This document shows, piece by piece, positions 50,501 through 58,882 of a DNA stretch of 64,000 nt. Location of the stretch: NCBI GenBank assembly GCA_002633025.1, contig NMRB01000184.1:95168-159167 (forward strand), given 5' to 3'. The DNA is from Notospermus geniculatus. Lineage: Eukaryota; Nemertea; Pilidiophora; Heteronemertea; Lineidae. Within the stretch, counting starts at the first letter, position 1. Every line of letters starts with the position of its first letter. The notes below the pieces were generated by a model. The model was not told where the DNA came from and searched no databases. It was given only the letters and a program-made list of their open reading frames with translations. The position numbers were made by a program, and so were the translations under genes.

Positions 50501-53395
50501 CCTGGGATGGTCGCGTGCGCCCCAAGCGGCTCCAGTTTCAAATTACCCGAATATTTCTCCTTTTCTCCATTGTTGTCAGTGAATAGCTGTTTCCTCTCAT
50601 TGTTGACATTTTTACACATTTTGTACGAATCATGTTGATAATATTGTTTGATATTCTGTCCAGGGGGCGCTTCTTTCCCACCGGGTGACGTCATAGGATC
50701 CGTAAACGCGGACGATTCGATTTGGCGCGAAATTTCGGGCGTGGAATGACTCGGCCTCTCATCCATGATTTGATTGGTGTAAACCGATTGGTGCCTGGCA
50801 TCCTCCTTCCCAGGATTCCACATCGGCCAATGGAACTCCTTTCCGGTTCCGTCGTTTCCCTTTTCATCGCAAGATGGCGGCATTTGTTGAACTTCTGTCT
50901 TGATTGTGAAAGGGGCGTTGTTGCCCATTGGACCTCGTGGCTGGACATCCCACGGGCCTGGGATATTCTGCTGCCCGCCTAAAGTGTTCAACTGGGGAGA
51001 CTTCGGCGAAAGCGAGTCCTGGAAGCAAGAAAAAAGTCATGGATGTTGGTATCACAAGTCCTGTCGGCCTAAGCACCTACAACACCGTCAATATTGAAGT
51101 AGGCCTATCAACCCTGCGGAATTGCCGAGTGGTGGTTATCAATGAGCGGAACCGAGGAAAGCGTTCACCGGATCTTCAACCATATTTTCGGAATTCCGGC
51201 GACATTGTTAGTGGCTCTACAACCAATATAAACGTTGAACGAAATCCAATCGGCTCTGGATAGAGGAAGAACGTCTGAAAGACAGGTTTGGGTTACGTTT
51301 GGTTTTGACACACTTGTGAAAGTTTGTGTTAGGTGCCTCTCCGAGTTACAAACGACCCAGACCTGTGCTTCTTTTCAGCCACCACCGACATGACCGAGTG
51401 TAGGTTGGACCACCGCGGCCGACTTTGACCCGATGTTGTCAAAACCGATGTTTTCTCCCTGATTCATCTTGAACCATCTATGGTTCATCGGGACGCCGTG
51501 GGTGGACTAGGAGCGTAGTTCGAAGGTGAAGTGACCGTAGACCTTGATATTTTAAGATGCCCACCTTTGGATACCACAAGACACGTGACGAACCAACAAT
51601 CACCAAAACCTGCCCTCTACAAGGAATAAAACTTACCAAGTTGAACTCGTCGTAAAATGTCAGTGTGACGATGTTTAACATTTTCAAAAACGACAATTTC
51701 GATGTCTCATCTTCTAACACAGCTTTCCCCACTTCTACCGTTCTCACAGAAACCGTAATGTGAATGTTTGCCAAGTGTTTCAAACTTTTTAATTGTCACC
51801 ACTTAGAGGTATTTATCAATGAGTTGGTTTGTGTTAACTGGGCTAATGTACCACACCAGTAAGAGCACCACCAGGTGATAAGGTGTGATAACGCCTAACA
51901 CTGCTGATACTAATGTTAAAGGGGCGAGCGATCTGAACAATTTCTGTTTTTCCGGTTCAAATTTGCATTGGATAATGAAATCGAACAGAAGAGAATCCCG
52001 ACCTCGCCCCATCTCAAATTTGCATTGTGTCATGACTGAAATCGCAGCGAAGAGAATCTGGACCNGGGGGGGGGGGGGGACTGAAATCCAGAGATAAGGC
52101 GCATATGTGTGTGTGGACGGACAATGTAGGCCTATAAGACAAAAAGGATTTTTAGTGGTAATTTTAAACTTACCAGCTGGGACATAAACCCGTTTCTGCG
52201 GGACTCCATTTCCGGCTTGACTTGTGTCTGTTCGTCCTGGGATGGTCGCATGCGCTCCTAGCGGCTCCAGTTTCAAATTACCCGAATATTTCTCCTTTTC
52301 TCCATTGTTGTCAGTGAATAGCTGTTTCCTCTCATTGTTGACGTTTTTACACATTTTGTACGAATCGTGTTGATAATATTGTTTGATATTCTGTCCAGGG
52401 GGCGCTTCTTTCCCACCGGGTGACGTCATAGGATCCGTAAAAGCGGACGATTCGATTTGGCGCGAAATTTCGGGCGTGGAATGACTCGGCCTCTCATCCA
52501 TGATTTGATTGGTGTAAACCGGTTGGTGCCTGGCATCCTCCTTCCCAGGATTCCACATCGGCCAATGGAACTCCTTTCCGGTTCCGTCATTTCCCTTTTC
52601 ATCGCAAGATGGCGGCATTTGTTGAACTTCTGTCTTAATTGTGAAAGGGGCGTTGTTGCCCATTGGACCTCGTGCCTGGACATCCCACGGGCCAGGGATA
52701 TTCTGCTGCCCGCCTAAAGTGTTCAACTGGGGAGACTTCGGTGAAAGCGAGTCCTGGAAGCAAGAAAAAACTCATGGATGTTGGTATCACAAGTCCTGTC
52801 GGCCTAAGCACCTTCAACACCGTCAATATTGAAGTAGGCCTATCAACCCTGCGGAATTGCCGAGTGGTGGTTATCAACGAGCGGAACCTAGGAAAGCGTT
52901 CACCGGATCTTCAACCATATTTTCGGAATTCCGGCGACATTGTTAGTGGCTCGACAACCAATATAAACGTTGAACGAAATCCAATCTCTGGAGAGGAAGA
53001 ACGTCAGAAATATTGGTTTGGGTTACGTTTGGTTTAACACACTTGTGAAAGTTTGTGTTAGGTGCCTCTCCTCCGAGTTACAAACGACCCAGACCTGTGC
53101 TTCTTTTCAGCCACCACCGACATGACCGAGTGTAAGTTGGACCACCGACTTTGACCCGATGTTGTCAAAACCGATGTTTTCTCCCTGATTCACCTTGAAC
53201 CATCTAGGGTTCATCGGGACGCCGTGGGTGGACTAGGAGCGTAGTTCGAAGGTGAAGTGACCGTAGACCCGTTGATATCTTTGGATACCACAAGACACGT
53301 GACGAACCAACAATCACCAAAACCTGCCCTCTACAAGGAATAAAACTTACCAAGTTGAACTCGTCGTAAAATGTCAGTGTGACGATGTTTAACAT
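26045..53395 (-). CDS. ERG: ERG/FLI1-class ETS transcription factor (spliced; 5' exons duplicated)
   Basis: A DNA-binding transcription factor of the ETS family, ERG/FLI1 subgroup, recognising GGAA/T cores. The model using the 5'-most copies is 53395-53351, 52753-52174, 40993-40790, 37420-37271, 27224-27177 and 26574-26045; all phases agree and give 518 residues (human ERG is somewhat shorter). The order is a unique N-terminal region (about 16-208), Pointed/SAM domain (209-276), a Ser-rich linker (277-326), the 48-bp exon with [16 protein letters not shown], and the ETS domain starting [15 protein letters not shown]. The tail ends HIGSYYA, like the vertebrate HLGTYY. An equally in-phase model uses the second copies, 51681-51637 and 51018-50439. 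Single gene of the ERG/FLI1 type is expected outside vertebrates, so the symbol denotes the class. Introns reach about 10 kb, which is typical of a developmentally regulated gene. Confidence 0.93.
26903..27105. repeat. Inverted 14-bp pair CCACCAGAGGTCGC
   Basis: CCACCAGAGGTCGC at 26903-26916 and its exact reverse complement at 27092-27105, about 175 bp apart, lie in the ERG intron between the ETS exon and the 48-bp exon. This could be a MITE end pair or two facing protein-binding sites. Confidence 0.5.
27177..27224 (-). CDS. ERG: ERG 48-bp exon immediately upstream of the ETS exon
   Basis: The exon is exactly 48 bp, flanked by an AG acceptor and a GTAAGG donor, and codes for [16 protein letters not shown] with phase 1 at both ends. 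The vertebrate ERG and FLI1 genes have an exon at the same place with a nearly identical peptide (DPYQ.LGPTSSRLAN), so position, phase and sequence agree. Confidence 0.94.
28209..28362. repeat. Compound inverted repeat just upstream of the small gene
   Basis: gagctatctgctgagc (28220-28235) is complementary to gctcagcagatagctc (28258-28273), and a third copy of gagctatctgct follows near 28350 in direct orientation. Arms extend through cgcacac/gtgtgcg. It lies 70-220 bp before the ATG at 28428. Confidence 0.65.
28428..28847 (+). CDS. Unrecognised small two-exon gene, copy 1
   Basis: I do not recognise this protein. Exon 1 is 28428-28599 (starts [18 protein letters not shown]) and exon 2 is 28699-28847, joined at phase 1 through a GGTATTC donor and a ccttgcag acceptor, giving 106 residues. 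Exon 2 codes for [20 protein letters not shown] and ends FERWKTV, and an AATAAA follows the stop by 5 bases (28852-28857). The protein is basic, with no membrane segment and no obvious metal-binding cluster. It lies on the opposite strand inside the ERG intron upstream of the 48-bp exon. The best evidence is comparison with copy 2 (29946-30356): the frame is kept despite substitutions and a 6-bp indel near the end of exon 1. Origin from a mobile element is possible. Confidence 0.5.
29270..29321. repeat. Short inverted repeat in tandem unit 1
   Basis: Arms beginning atgctcgctcc and ending ggagcgagcat flank a 12-bp loop containing gtagtgggtgtg. The homologous structure in unit 2 is at 30788-30840. 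Arms of about 20 bp carry different substitutions in the two units yet remain largely complementary. Confidence 0.75.
29598..29672 (+). repeat. tRNA-derived SINE-like segment, unit 1
   Basis: Contains an A-box-like tggcgcagtggt and a B-box ggttcgatacc with a T-arm-like gcgggttcgatacccg, spaced as in a tRNA head. The acceptor and anticodon stems do not fold into a good tRNA, so it is read as a SINE head or tRNA relic. Confidence 0.55.
29946..30356 (+). CDS. Unrecognised small two-exon gene, copy 2
   Basis: Second copy of the gene at 28428. Exons are 29946-30111 and 30208-30356 with the same phase-1 junction, giving 104 residues. Relative to copy 1 the end of exon 1 reads DFLSFTFG instead of [10 protein letters not shown] (6 bp shorter, in frame), and exon 1 has both silent (AGA/CGA, CTA/TTA) and amino-acid changes (N/E, R/G, G/A). 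Exon 2 differs by one residue (E/K). AATAAA is at 30361-30366. The gene lies in the repeat unit 29943-31440. Confidence 0.5.
30788..30840. repeat. Short inverted repeat in tandem unit 2
   Basis: Counterpart of 29270-29321, with arms atgctcgctcc and ggagcgagcat. It has one extra base in the left arm and one changed base in the right arm compared with unit 1. Confidence 0.75.
31106..31182 (+). repeat. tRNA-derived SINE-like segment, unit 2
   Basis: Homologue of 29598-29672 in the second tandem unit. The A-box has become tggggcagtggt and the B-box ggttcggtacg, so it is more decayed. Confidence 0.5.
31438..31594 (+). pseudogene. Probable non-LTR retroelement fragment
   Basis: A short open frame after the second tandem unit codes for [20 protein letters not shown] and a stop 20 codons later. 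The pattern I-E-D-E-x-H-x-L-F-x-C-x-K/x-Y resembles the conserved Cys-His segment near the C-terminus of many LINE reverse-transcriptase proteins. Only about 50 residues remain and no reverse-transcriptase motif is visible, so it is a relic at most. Confidence 0.35.
31956..32129. mobile_element. MITE with CAGGGGCGGATCC-type ends, 5-bp target duplication
   Basis: Begins caggcgctgatcc and ends tcctggatccgtccctg, flanked by catgc on each side (31951-31955 and 32130-32134). Inside it shares ggccaacaaatctgtaaaat with the copy at 54532. Terminal CAGGGG with short target duplications suggests a hAT-type (hAT5-like) non-autonomous element. Confidence 0.75.
33398..33555. mobile_element. Near-perfect 158-bp palindrome (fold-back element)
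   Basis: Arms start ctccagggcccggttgcac and run about 60-70 bp with very few mismatches, including gcatactaggcgtagtatca and ttggcttctaactt, leaving a short centre around tatacaaatgcata. No coding capacity and no clear target duplication. Confidence 0.85.
35864..35967. mobile_element. Fold-back MITE with cccgtattcataaa ends
   Basis: Ends ccccgtattcataaaac and gtttatgaatacggg are inverted repeats; a second nested inversion, cttatcttttgt and acaaaagataag, forms the centre. Confidence 0.75.
35973..36767. mobile_element. Nested TIR elements with tatgcacaaa ends
   Basis: Outer ends are ggcgccatatgcacaaaa and ttttgtgcatacggggcc. Inside, a second element at 36055-36679 has an exact 16-bp inverted repeat, GTGGTATGCACAAAGC. 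A block with cctactgagttgag and attcctattacttaag occurs twice (about 36436 and 36600). One related element has inserted in, or been copied within, another. Confidence 0.7.
37271..37420 (-). CDS. ERG: ERG linker exon between Pointed and ETS parts
   Basis: A 150-bp exon, phase 1 at both ends, joining the Pointed exon to the 48-bp exon. It codes for a Ser/Pro-rich linker including [24 protein letters not shown] and [13 protein letters not shown]. It takes the place of several vertebrate linker exons but shows little sequence similarity to them. The acceptor is a NAGNAG (cagcag), so an alternative start at 37417 would drop one alanine. Confidence 0.85.
38566..38640 (+). repeat. tRNA-derived SINE head in ERG intron
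   Basis: A-box-like tcagagtggtgcagtgg, the block ggtgcctgtcacc and B-box ggttcgacccc. The middle block is shared with the minus-strand copies at 47684 and 48690. Confidence 0.55.
38675..38846. mobile_element. Fold-back MITE, TGCTCCACTTGA family, inside ERG intron
   Basis: Arms ggcgctgctccacttgacag and ctgtcaagtggagcaacgcc pair over more than 40 bp, including a conserved gttggctc block. A tRNA-like SINE head lies directly to its left (38566-38640). Confidence 0.78.
39932..40170. mobile_element. TIR element with gaggtttagaaatcaaac ends, carrying a nested insertion
   Basis: Ends gaggtttagaaatcaaacg and cgtttgatttctaaacctc are inverted repeats. The element contains a second fold-back (about 40056-40142) with exact 16-bp arms ggtctcgctcctcttc and gaagaggagcgagacc. 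An uninterrupted copy of the host element is at 40630-40765. Confidence 0.82.
40630..40765. mobile_element. TIR element with gaggtttagaaatcaaac ends, intact copy
   Basis: A 136-bp copy with the same ends as 39932-40170 and the shared interior gttaacgacagcgttatttt. It ends 25 bp before the donor of the ERG Pointed exon on the minus strand. Confidence 0.82.
40790..40993 (-). CDS. ERG: ERG Pointed (PNT/SAM) domain exon
   Basis: The 204-bp exon codes for the Pointed domain, which in ERG/FLI1 mediates protein-protein contacts. Landmarks are [20 protein letters not shown], the [17 protein letters not shown] helix and [10 protein letters not shown]. Entry is at phase 1, completing the Asp codon after VPA from the preceding exon, exactly as in vertebrate ERG (VPADPTLW). 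The donor is GTAAGT. Confidence 0.96.
43041..43072. repeat. Short hairpin cttggaggaatt
   Basis: Exact 12-bp arms CTTGGAGGAATT and AATTCCTCCAAG around the loop gtcagtat. The loop plus right arm occurs again at 13358-13379 in SAC1 intron 1, without the left arm, and a variant hairpin catggaggaat...attcctccatg is at 1585-1612. Confidence 0.7.
47142..48431. mobile_element. 1.29-kb TIR element in ERG intron
   Basis: Left end aagctagattcatacttt and right end agtatgaatcaagctt are inverted repeats over about 28 bp, extending through acgccgtaa on both sides. Sub-terminal regions are packed with acgtacgta words. No transposase frame is visible; a SINE-like segment lies inside at 47684-47752. Confidence 0.72.
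47684..47752 (-). repeat. tRNA-derived SINE head inside the 1.29-kb TIR element
   Basis: On the minus strand it reads gtcagagtcagaccgac, then ggaaacattggcgcctgtca and ggtccgatcccc. It shares the ggaaacat..gcgcc.gtcacct block with 48690-48765. Confidence 0.5.
48690..48765 (-). repeat. tRNA-derived SINE head
   Basis: On the minus strand: tggtcgggctcaaagagcgg, ggaaacatcagcgccggtca and the B-box gggttcgaacccc. Same family as 47684-47752. Confidence 0.55.
50439..51018 (-). CDS. ERG: ERG N-terminal exon 2, copy A (proximal)
   Basis: A 580-bp exon running from a tttcttgcttccag acceptor (DSLSPKSPQ) to KRVYVPAG at a GTAAGT donor. It codes for the region in front of the Pointed domain. Two IKTE/LKLE segments fit the SUMO consensus PsiKxE. 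Copy A differs from copy B (52174-52753) by about 13 substitutions and no indels; only two change the protein (P/A after WDVQ, S/P after RHQ). As 580 is not a multiple of three, both copies cannot be spliced together in frame. Confidence 0.85.
51637..51681 (-). CDS. ERG: ERG first coding exon, copy A
   Basis: A 15-codon coding stretch beginning at an ATG ([15 protein letters not shown]) and ending in phase 0 at a GTAAGT donor, directly compatible with the DSLSPKSPQ exon. The open frame continues upstream without an in-frame stop to about 51783 but with no further ATG. It does not resemble the vertebrate ERG or FLI1 N-terminus. An identical copy exists at 53351-53395. Confidence 0.6.
52174..52753 (-). 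CDS. ERG: ERG N-terminal exon 2, copy B (distal)
   Basis: The same 580-bp exon as at 50439-51018, with intact acceptor, donor and reading frame. Downstream of the donor (towards lower coordinates) the intron matches copy A until the poly-G tract at 52066. Which of the two copies is used cannot be told from sequence. Confidence 0.8.
53351..53395 (-). CDS. ERG: ERG first coding exon, copy B
   Basis: Copy B of the 15-codon first coding exon, same ATG, same phase-0 GTAAGT donor, no differences in the coded peptide. It is the most 5' position of the tandem pair with respect to the minus-strand gene. Confidence 0.55.
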
Positions 53396-53814
53396 TTTCA
53401 AAAACGACAATTTCGATGTCTCATCTTCTAACACAGCTTTCCCCACTTCTACCGTTCTCACAGAAACCGTAATGTGAATGTTTGCCAAGTGTTTCAAACT
53501 TTTTAATTGTCACCACTTAGAGGTATTTATCAATGAGTTGGTTTGTGTTAACTGGGCTAATGTACCACACCAGTAAGAGCACCACCAGGTGATAAGGTGT
53601 GATAACGCCTAACACTGCTGATACTAATGTTAAAGGGGCGAGCGATCTGAACAATTTCTGTTTTTCCGGTTCAAATTTGCATTGGATAATGAAATCGAAC
53701 AGAAGAGAATCCCGACCTCGCCCCATCTCAAATTTGCATTGTGTCATGACTGAAATCGCAGCGAAGAGAATCTGGACCTCGCGCCATCTTGAAGTCCACA
53801 ACGATCACCCGCCC

Positions 53815-53891
53815 ATTTTGGTTCCCGAAGTCACCGTCTGATGGCGTCACAATACGATGCCATCAGACGGTAACTTCGGGAACCAAAATGT
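53815..53891. mobile_element. 77-bp fold-back element with 9-bp target duplication
   Basis: Arms attttggttcccgaag and cttcgggaaccaaaat, continuing through accgtctgatgg and ccatcagacggt, are almost perfectly complementary over about 33 bp. The element is flanked by CACCCGCCC on both sides (53806-53814 and 53892-53900). A 9-bp duplication is typical of Mutator-like elements. Confidence 0.82.
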
Positions 53892-54531
53892 CACCCGCCC
53901 GGACGGTCCGCGGAAATCTTCGATACACCTCACAAACGGCGACAAAACCTGATCATTCATCAGAGAAACCTCGAATATTAGGCCTACTTATCACTGGCTC
54001 TTTCATTGTCTTTAGGTCATTGAAAAGGGGCCTAAATGTTGCTTTCAGGGGGTTGATGGTCTTTTATTCGTTCAGAATGTCTCTCAGCCGAAATGAAACA
54101 AGCGTGTATGACAATAGCAATGATTCGTCCTTCAAACACGTCAGATTCAAACAGTCACCATCGTTACAACACTTAAATCTCCTGCCAACACCTGCTAGGT
54201 GAGCTTGACTGCATTAATTTCCATAAAACTATGGAAATGAAGTCTACCACACACCGGTAAGTGCAAATATTTAGAGTTTCCCATTTGCCGGTGACATGCT
54301 CTTATATTGATGAACGTTTTATATAATTTCCATTAACCATTCCGTGATTGTTTTAGCTACATTGCTCGCGCCTTGTTGACGTTTTTCATTGACTACTGAG
54401 ATAATTGGTTGAAGGCACCGAAAAAACCACAACACGCGATTCATCTTGGACAAAGCAAGTTGACGTGATTTTCTTCTTAGTGCTACAAAATATGGGGTTT
54501 GGCTCTATTTTCGGATCATACCAGGCCCGGA

Positions 54532-54665
54532 TACGGGGGGGGGGGCGCCTCCCCTTTTGGCCAACAAATCTGTAAAATTGACCGTGGATTTCTGGAATTT
54601 GGCACAAATTCAATGTTCTTAGCACAGGGCGCCCCATCTTTTCCCACATCCTGGATCCGCCCCTG
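54532..54665. mobile_element. MITE with CAGGGGCGGATCC-type ends, 5-bp target duplication
   Basis: Begins caggcccggatac and ends tcctggatccgcccctg, flanked by catac on both sides (54527-54531 and 54666-54670). It contains a run of G at its left end and the family interior ggccaacaaatctgtaaaat. Confidence 0.78.
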
Positions 54666-56774
54666 CATACAGTGCCCTGCTGAGGACTGTGGGTTCGCCC
54701 CATGAGTTGACAGGACACTCTGCCTTGGAAGGTTTCTCCTACAACACGTGCGTGAAATCTTCATAGCAACGGTAAAATGCAACGTGAATGTGGTTGGAAA
54801 AAATGCCAGAGAGGGACATGGTATGACGTCATTCGTACTTATCACCAACACACATCGATTGGTCAGAGGCACGAAAGTGTACTGTACCACATTCATGCGT
54901 CGACATTCTTTTCCCGGATGATGAAAAAATGGCTTATCATCTTTGCATATATAATCACTCAATATGTTGGCCTACAATTTTCTACCAAAATTGAGTCTAA
55001 AACTGGTGACCCTTTTTCCGCAAGTCATTTTTAGCGATGCGTTCGCCAACCGGCGCGGGTGCCATCTTCTCAAAATTCACAGGTTGGCCTAATCATGAGT
55101 ACGTTTCAGAATGTTCACATTTGTCTAATTACTGTAAAACTGACCCGCTTTTCATCTCACTATCAGAAAATTGACAAATATAAACCCTTTTGAGACTATG
55201 GAGTGAATTTTGGACCCAAATGTACCGTTAATGAACTAATGAATAAGCCTGTCCATCACGTCTCTCGTCCTAAACCAAACTTTTCCCGATCGAAATAACG
55301 ATCCATTGTTTAAAATCAAAGTGCTCTCGCAATAAAAGTGGCACGGCAAATGCCGCCGAGATTCGGAAAGAGTAATAAAACCAATGATGACTTCTTGCAG
55401 GATCGTGCCGAGATGATTCGGTTAGATTTAATTAGCATCCCAGGCAGGGACAAGTTTATATAGTAGCAATCCCAGCGATAGTCGCTCGGGAAAATGAATT
55501 TATTCATTAACCTTTCCTATTGCTTCCGACTTGTACCAGCAAGATCGTTTAAGGGGTAATTTGTTTATGTTATGGCCAAATTAATCGTGATTTTACTGAC
55601 TGGTGATGATCAGAGGCCATTTATGGGATGGGGCATTCGGCACGCGGACATAATTGGTTAAATCACGGTAGGGAGGAACTAGGCGGAGTGCGCACGTCTT
55701 CGGGGGGTCGCGGGGAACAGCGGAGCGAGTTTTACTTGGTTATTGTCATAGACAATAAAATAACAATAATAATAACGTAGCCTGTCTACAGGACCAGGGG
55801 ATCGCTTGCGGGCACTTCCGGGAGCGTATCCAAGCAACCAAACCAATTTTTGTCCAGGCACGCGTGACCACGGGTACAGGCGAAGTGGACAGCCAAAAAA
55901 TACTATCCCGGTGTCTATTTCAAGGTGAAACCGAAAATATAGAATAATTTTTAGATTTTTATAAAGTAGAACGTTTAACGTTAAGAAAAAGCTACATTTG
56001 CCGTGTCTTACTTTGACAAACTCATTTGACAAACACCATGTCGTAACGACCTTCGTGGCAGATGTTGGGTAGCTTTATTTCGATCCACAACACTTTGACT
56101 GTACACACGTACACTAGAGTACGGCTTTTGTACACAATCTACAGACAGCATAAGGTGAAATCAAACATAATTTGGTTTGATTTCAATTTTCTTCTGGGTT
56201 GGCTTCAGTCGTCGTCTTGCCAGGTCTCGTCAATTCTCGCGCAGGTGTCGCGGGATAACGAAGTAAGGAAGACGCAATCAGAGAAAACAGCTTGGCGCGT
56301 ATAAGTTGGAAATTCCATTTTGTGATGATGGAGAATTTTAAGTGGTACAATCATGAGAAGGCAGATGGTCGTGTTTGACTGACTGGGGGATGTTGGGAGG
56401 CTGAAGTTTGACTGACAGTCAAGGAAATTGAAGTCTTACAGTTATTGATAGTATACATGTAGAAAGTTCATAACGACGTGTGAATTTTGACGAAAACTTC
56501 CCCCAGAGTTCGTGGTAATTCAGGGAAGTACAAAATGTAATATTTTAGTTGACTCATTAAAACATGAAATGACATGGCGGTCTAATTATACCAATCAACG
56601 CCATCGCTGTCTCTTCCTTGTACTGAAGTCATGACTGCTCTTTGATTACACGATAACCCCATGGACTAATTAATGAAACTAATAATCATGTGCATTTCAT
56701 GTATTGTCTTGTTCGAAAGTATTAATGCCCCGCCCCCTTACTGAAAAACATGTCATTATAAAAACGCCAAAATG

Positions 56775-56892
56775 TCATGGGGTCATATGAATAAAGGCTA
56801 GCAAATGCTTTTACTTCAGATATGTACAGCATTGCATCGTGCATTTAATTCAAGTAAAAGCATTTGCTAGTCCTTAGTCATATGACCCATGA
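56775..56892. mobile_element. Fold-back MITE, 118 bp
   Basis: Arms tcatggggtcatatga and tcatatgacccatga, with inner arms ctagcaaatgcttttactt and aagtaaaagcatttgctag (exact 19 bp), form a long hairpin. Confidence 0.85.
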
Positions 56893-57225
56893 TGTGCGCC
56901 CCCTTCTCCCGTGATCATAGCAACAACCGAGTGCATCTTGGTTGTTTACTGCTATGATGTGCCGCTGCAGCCGCATTTCCTAAACAGCGCTTTTCACTGT
57001 TAACAATTTCAAAGCGCTTCACATTATTCCCCCAGTCTCTGCAGAAACTTTTTGGGGAACTCAAGGTACCCACCCATCCAGCGCTCATTTAACACTTTGA
57101 CCGCCAAAAACGGAAATTTCCGTCTTTTGTTGTTTTCTGCATAGCACTATAGATGGCAGCACTATGAACAACTGTAGAAAATTTCGTGAGGATTGTTCAA
57201 ATGGTTTTCAGACCAGTTGAGAAAA

Positions 57226-57295
57226 CAAAGGGTCGGGAATCGAACCCTGACCTCTCGGTCTCGAGACAGCCCCCGCTCAACTGGTGAACTCATAG
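57226..57295 (-). repeat. tRNA-like sequence
   Basis: On the minus strand: ttcaccagttgagcggg, an anticodon-like ctcgagaccgag stem and a T-arm tcagggttcgattcccga. It lacks a convincing acceptor stem. Confidence 0.5.
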
Positions 57296-57712
57296 TTGGC
57301 AATAATGGTGAAGTCACCATTGAAGCTTGGTGACGGCAGCGTAGGTTTTCTCCTACGTTTCATCAGAGTCACCCAATATCGTCTATAAAGCGAACGACGA
57401 ATGACGCTCTGATCTATCACCAATAATTGTGTTCACAGTGTCAGAATAGCGCCCTATGTAAGATACCCTTTATCAGAAAAAGAAATAGCACTTTTCCTTA
57501 TGTAAATCGCTCTATAAACCTCCCCAAGCTCTAAGCCAATAAGGAGACACAAACAATAGACTGGAAATGGTCGGGAACAATTATGAACCTGTTGACAGTG
57601 GCAATGTCGATGAGGAAAGAACCCGGATTTGGCAATATCCGATCGTTGTGTTTACAACCGGTGAATACAGGACGGAATATGAAGACGTTGTGGAAATGGA
57701 GAAATGCATGCT

Positions 57713-57751
57713 TATCGGCCACGGTAGTTTTATTAACTACCGTGGCCGATA
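57713..57751. repeat. Perfect 17-bp-arm hairpin
   Basis: tatcggccacggtagtt (57713-57729) and its exact complement (57735-57751) are separated by a 5-base loop, ttatt. No T-run follows. Confidence 0.85.
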
Positions 57752-58882
57752 GGCGCCCGTTTCTCCTCAAAGGGTAGGCCCAGCGGCCCGCTATTAATTC
57801 TTCAACAAAAGTAATAACTTCACACTAAGACATCAGCTACATGACCATTTGTTCTGAATGCAACGTCACCAAAAGGAGCCTAATATTAATATTAGAAGAG
57901 GAAAATAGAGTTAGAATTTGAGACAAAATGGTGAAGAAACCCCGTGATTCACATAACAACTTAAAACGTCTGCACGATGGTCGTCGGTCCCAGTTCTTGC
58001 TAAGTACCACTCATACTTTCATAAAAAGTCCAGAGACTGCTGAAAAAAGGATTGCAAATTCGGATGTTGGGCAAGACTTACCATATTTAATTCAGAAATT
58101 CAAATCCTACGAAAGTAAAACAGTCCGTGTGAAGCAATGTTTTGCGGTCAATCGCCAATCTTCACAAAACGTTACTTGCTAAATCGTTTGTGTCATCTCT
58201 AATTGACGAAATATTTTTCTGTTAAATAATGGGAATGGTTTCAAGTCATGTTATGGTTATCTTCTGGGTGCAGATGACTTAACAAGGGCGGCAGGAAAAT
58301 TACACTTGTTAGTCACATCCGGCTCGGTTTGGAATCATGTGCCAGCAGCGGAACTCAACACTTCACGACCTCTCCAGTTAAAGTATTCTTGTTTTTAATA
58401 TTTCTAATTGTCTCTGGTCTCGTCTCTCGGACAACCCTTCGTTTTGTATCATTAATACGATTTTATAACGAATTAATTGGAATACGCGTGATTTGGAGAG
58501 ACTGCGGCTGCTGAAGACATGACAAGAATAGGCGCGACGTTTCAAAACGATAACAAACGCTAGTTCATTTTACAGTATTATGGGCGTTTGGAAATAGGCC
58601 TAGTTCTAATTGGACAGACGACACTTGGACGATTTCACAAAAAAAGCTTTTGATTTATCCTGGTTACAAACCTATTTCAAGGATATTGGTCAGATCATTT
58701 GGTAAACGATTCGAGGCATGCAAAAAAGACCGCGCTTCGAAATTATTGCTGCGTACAGTCTGGGTCAAATGTAAAATTTCCCATGATTAAGCACCGTCCA
58801 AAACTGCAGTGAGTTCATACTCCCCAATCAGGCATATGGAGAAAAATAAGTTTCAAAAGCCCATAATAAGCAAGAAGTCAAT

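Larger units (their letters stand above)
50350..53784. repeat. Tandem duplication of about 1.7 kb carrying ERG exons 1-2
   Basis: Unit A runs from the poly-G at about 50350 to 52064, unit B from the poly-G at 52066 to about 53784. They are collinear throughout, including introns, and differ by scattered substitutions and short indels (for example a missing segment in B near 53270 relative to A at 51540-51560). The junction is the sequence ctggacc, one n, then a long G run. Unit B continues into unique sequence at its high end and unit A at its low end. Confidence 0.9.

Noticed and set aside
57928-58182. 84-codon plus-strand frame starting MVKKPRDSHNNLKRLHDG
   Set aside because: Low-complexity basic composition and no recognisable domain or partner exon; kept only as unassigned.
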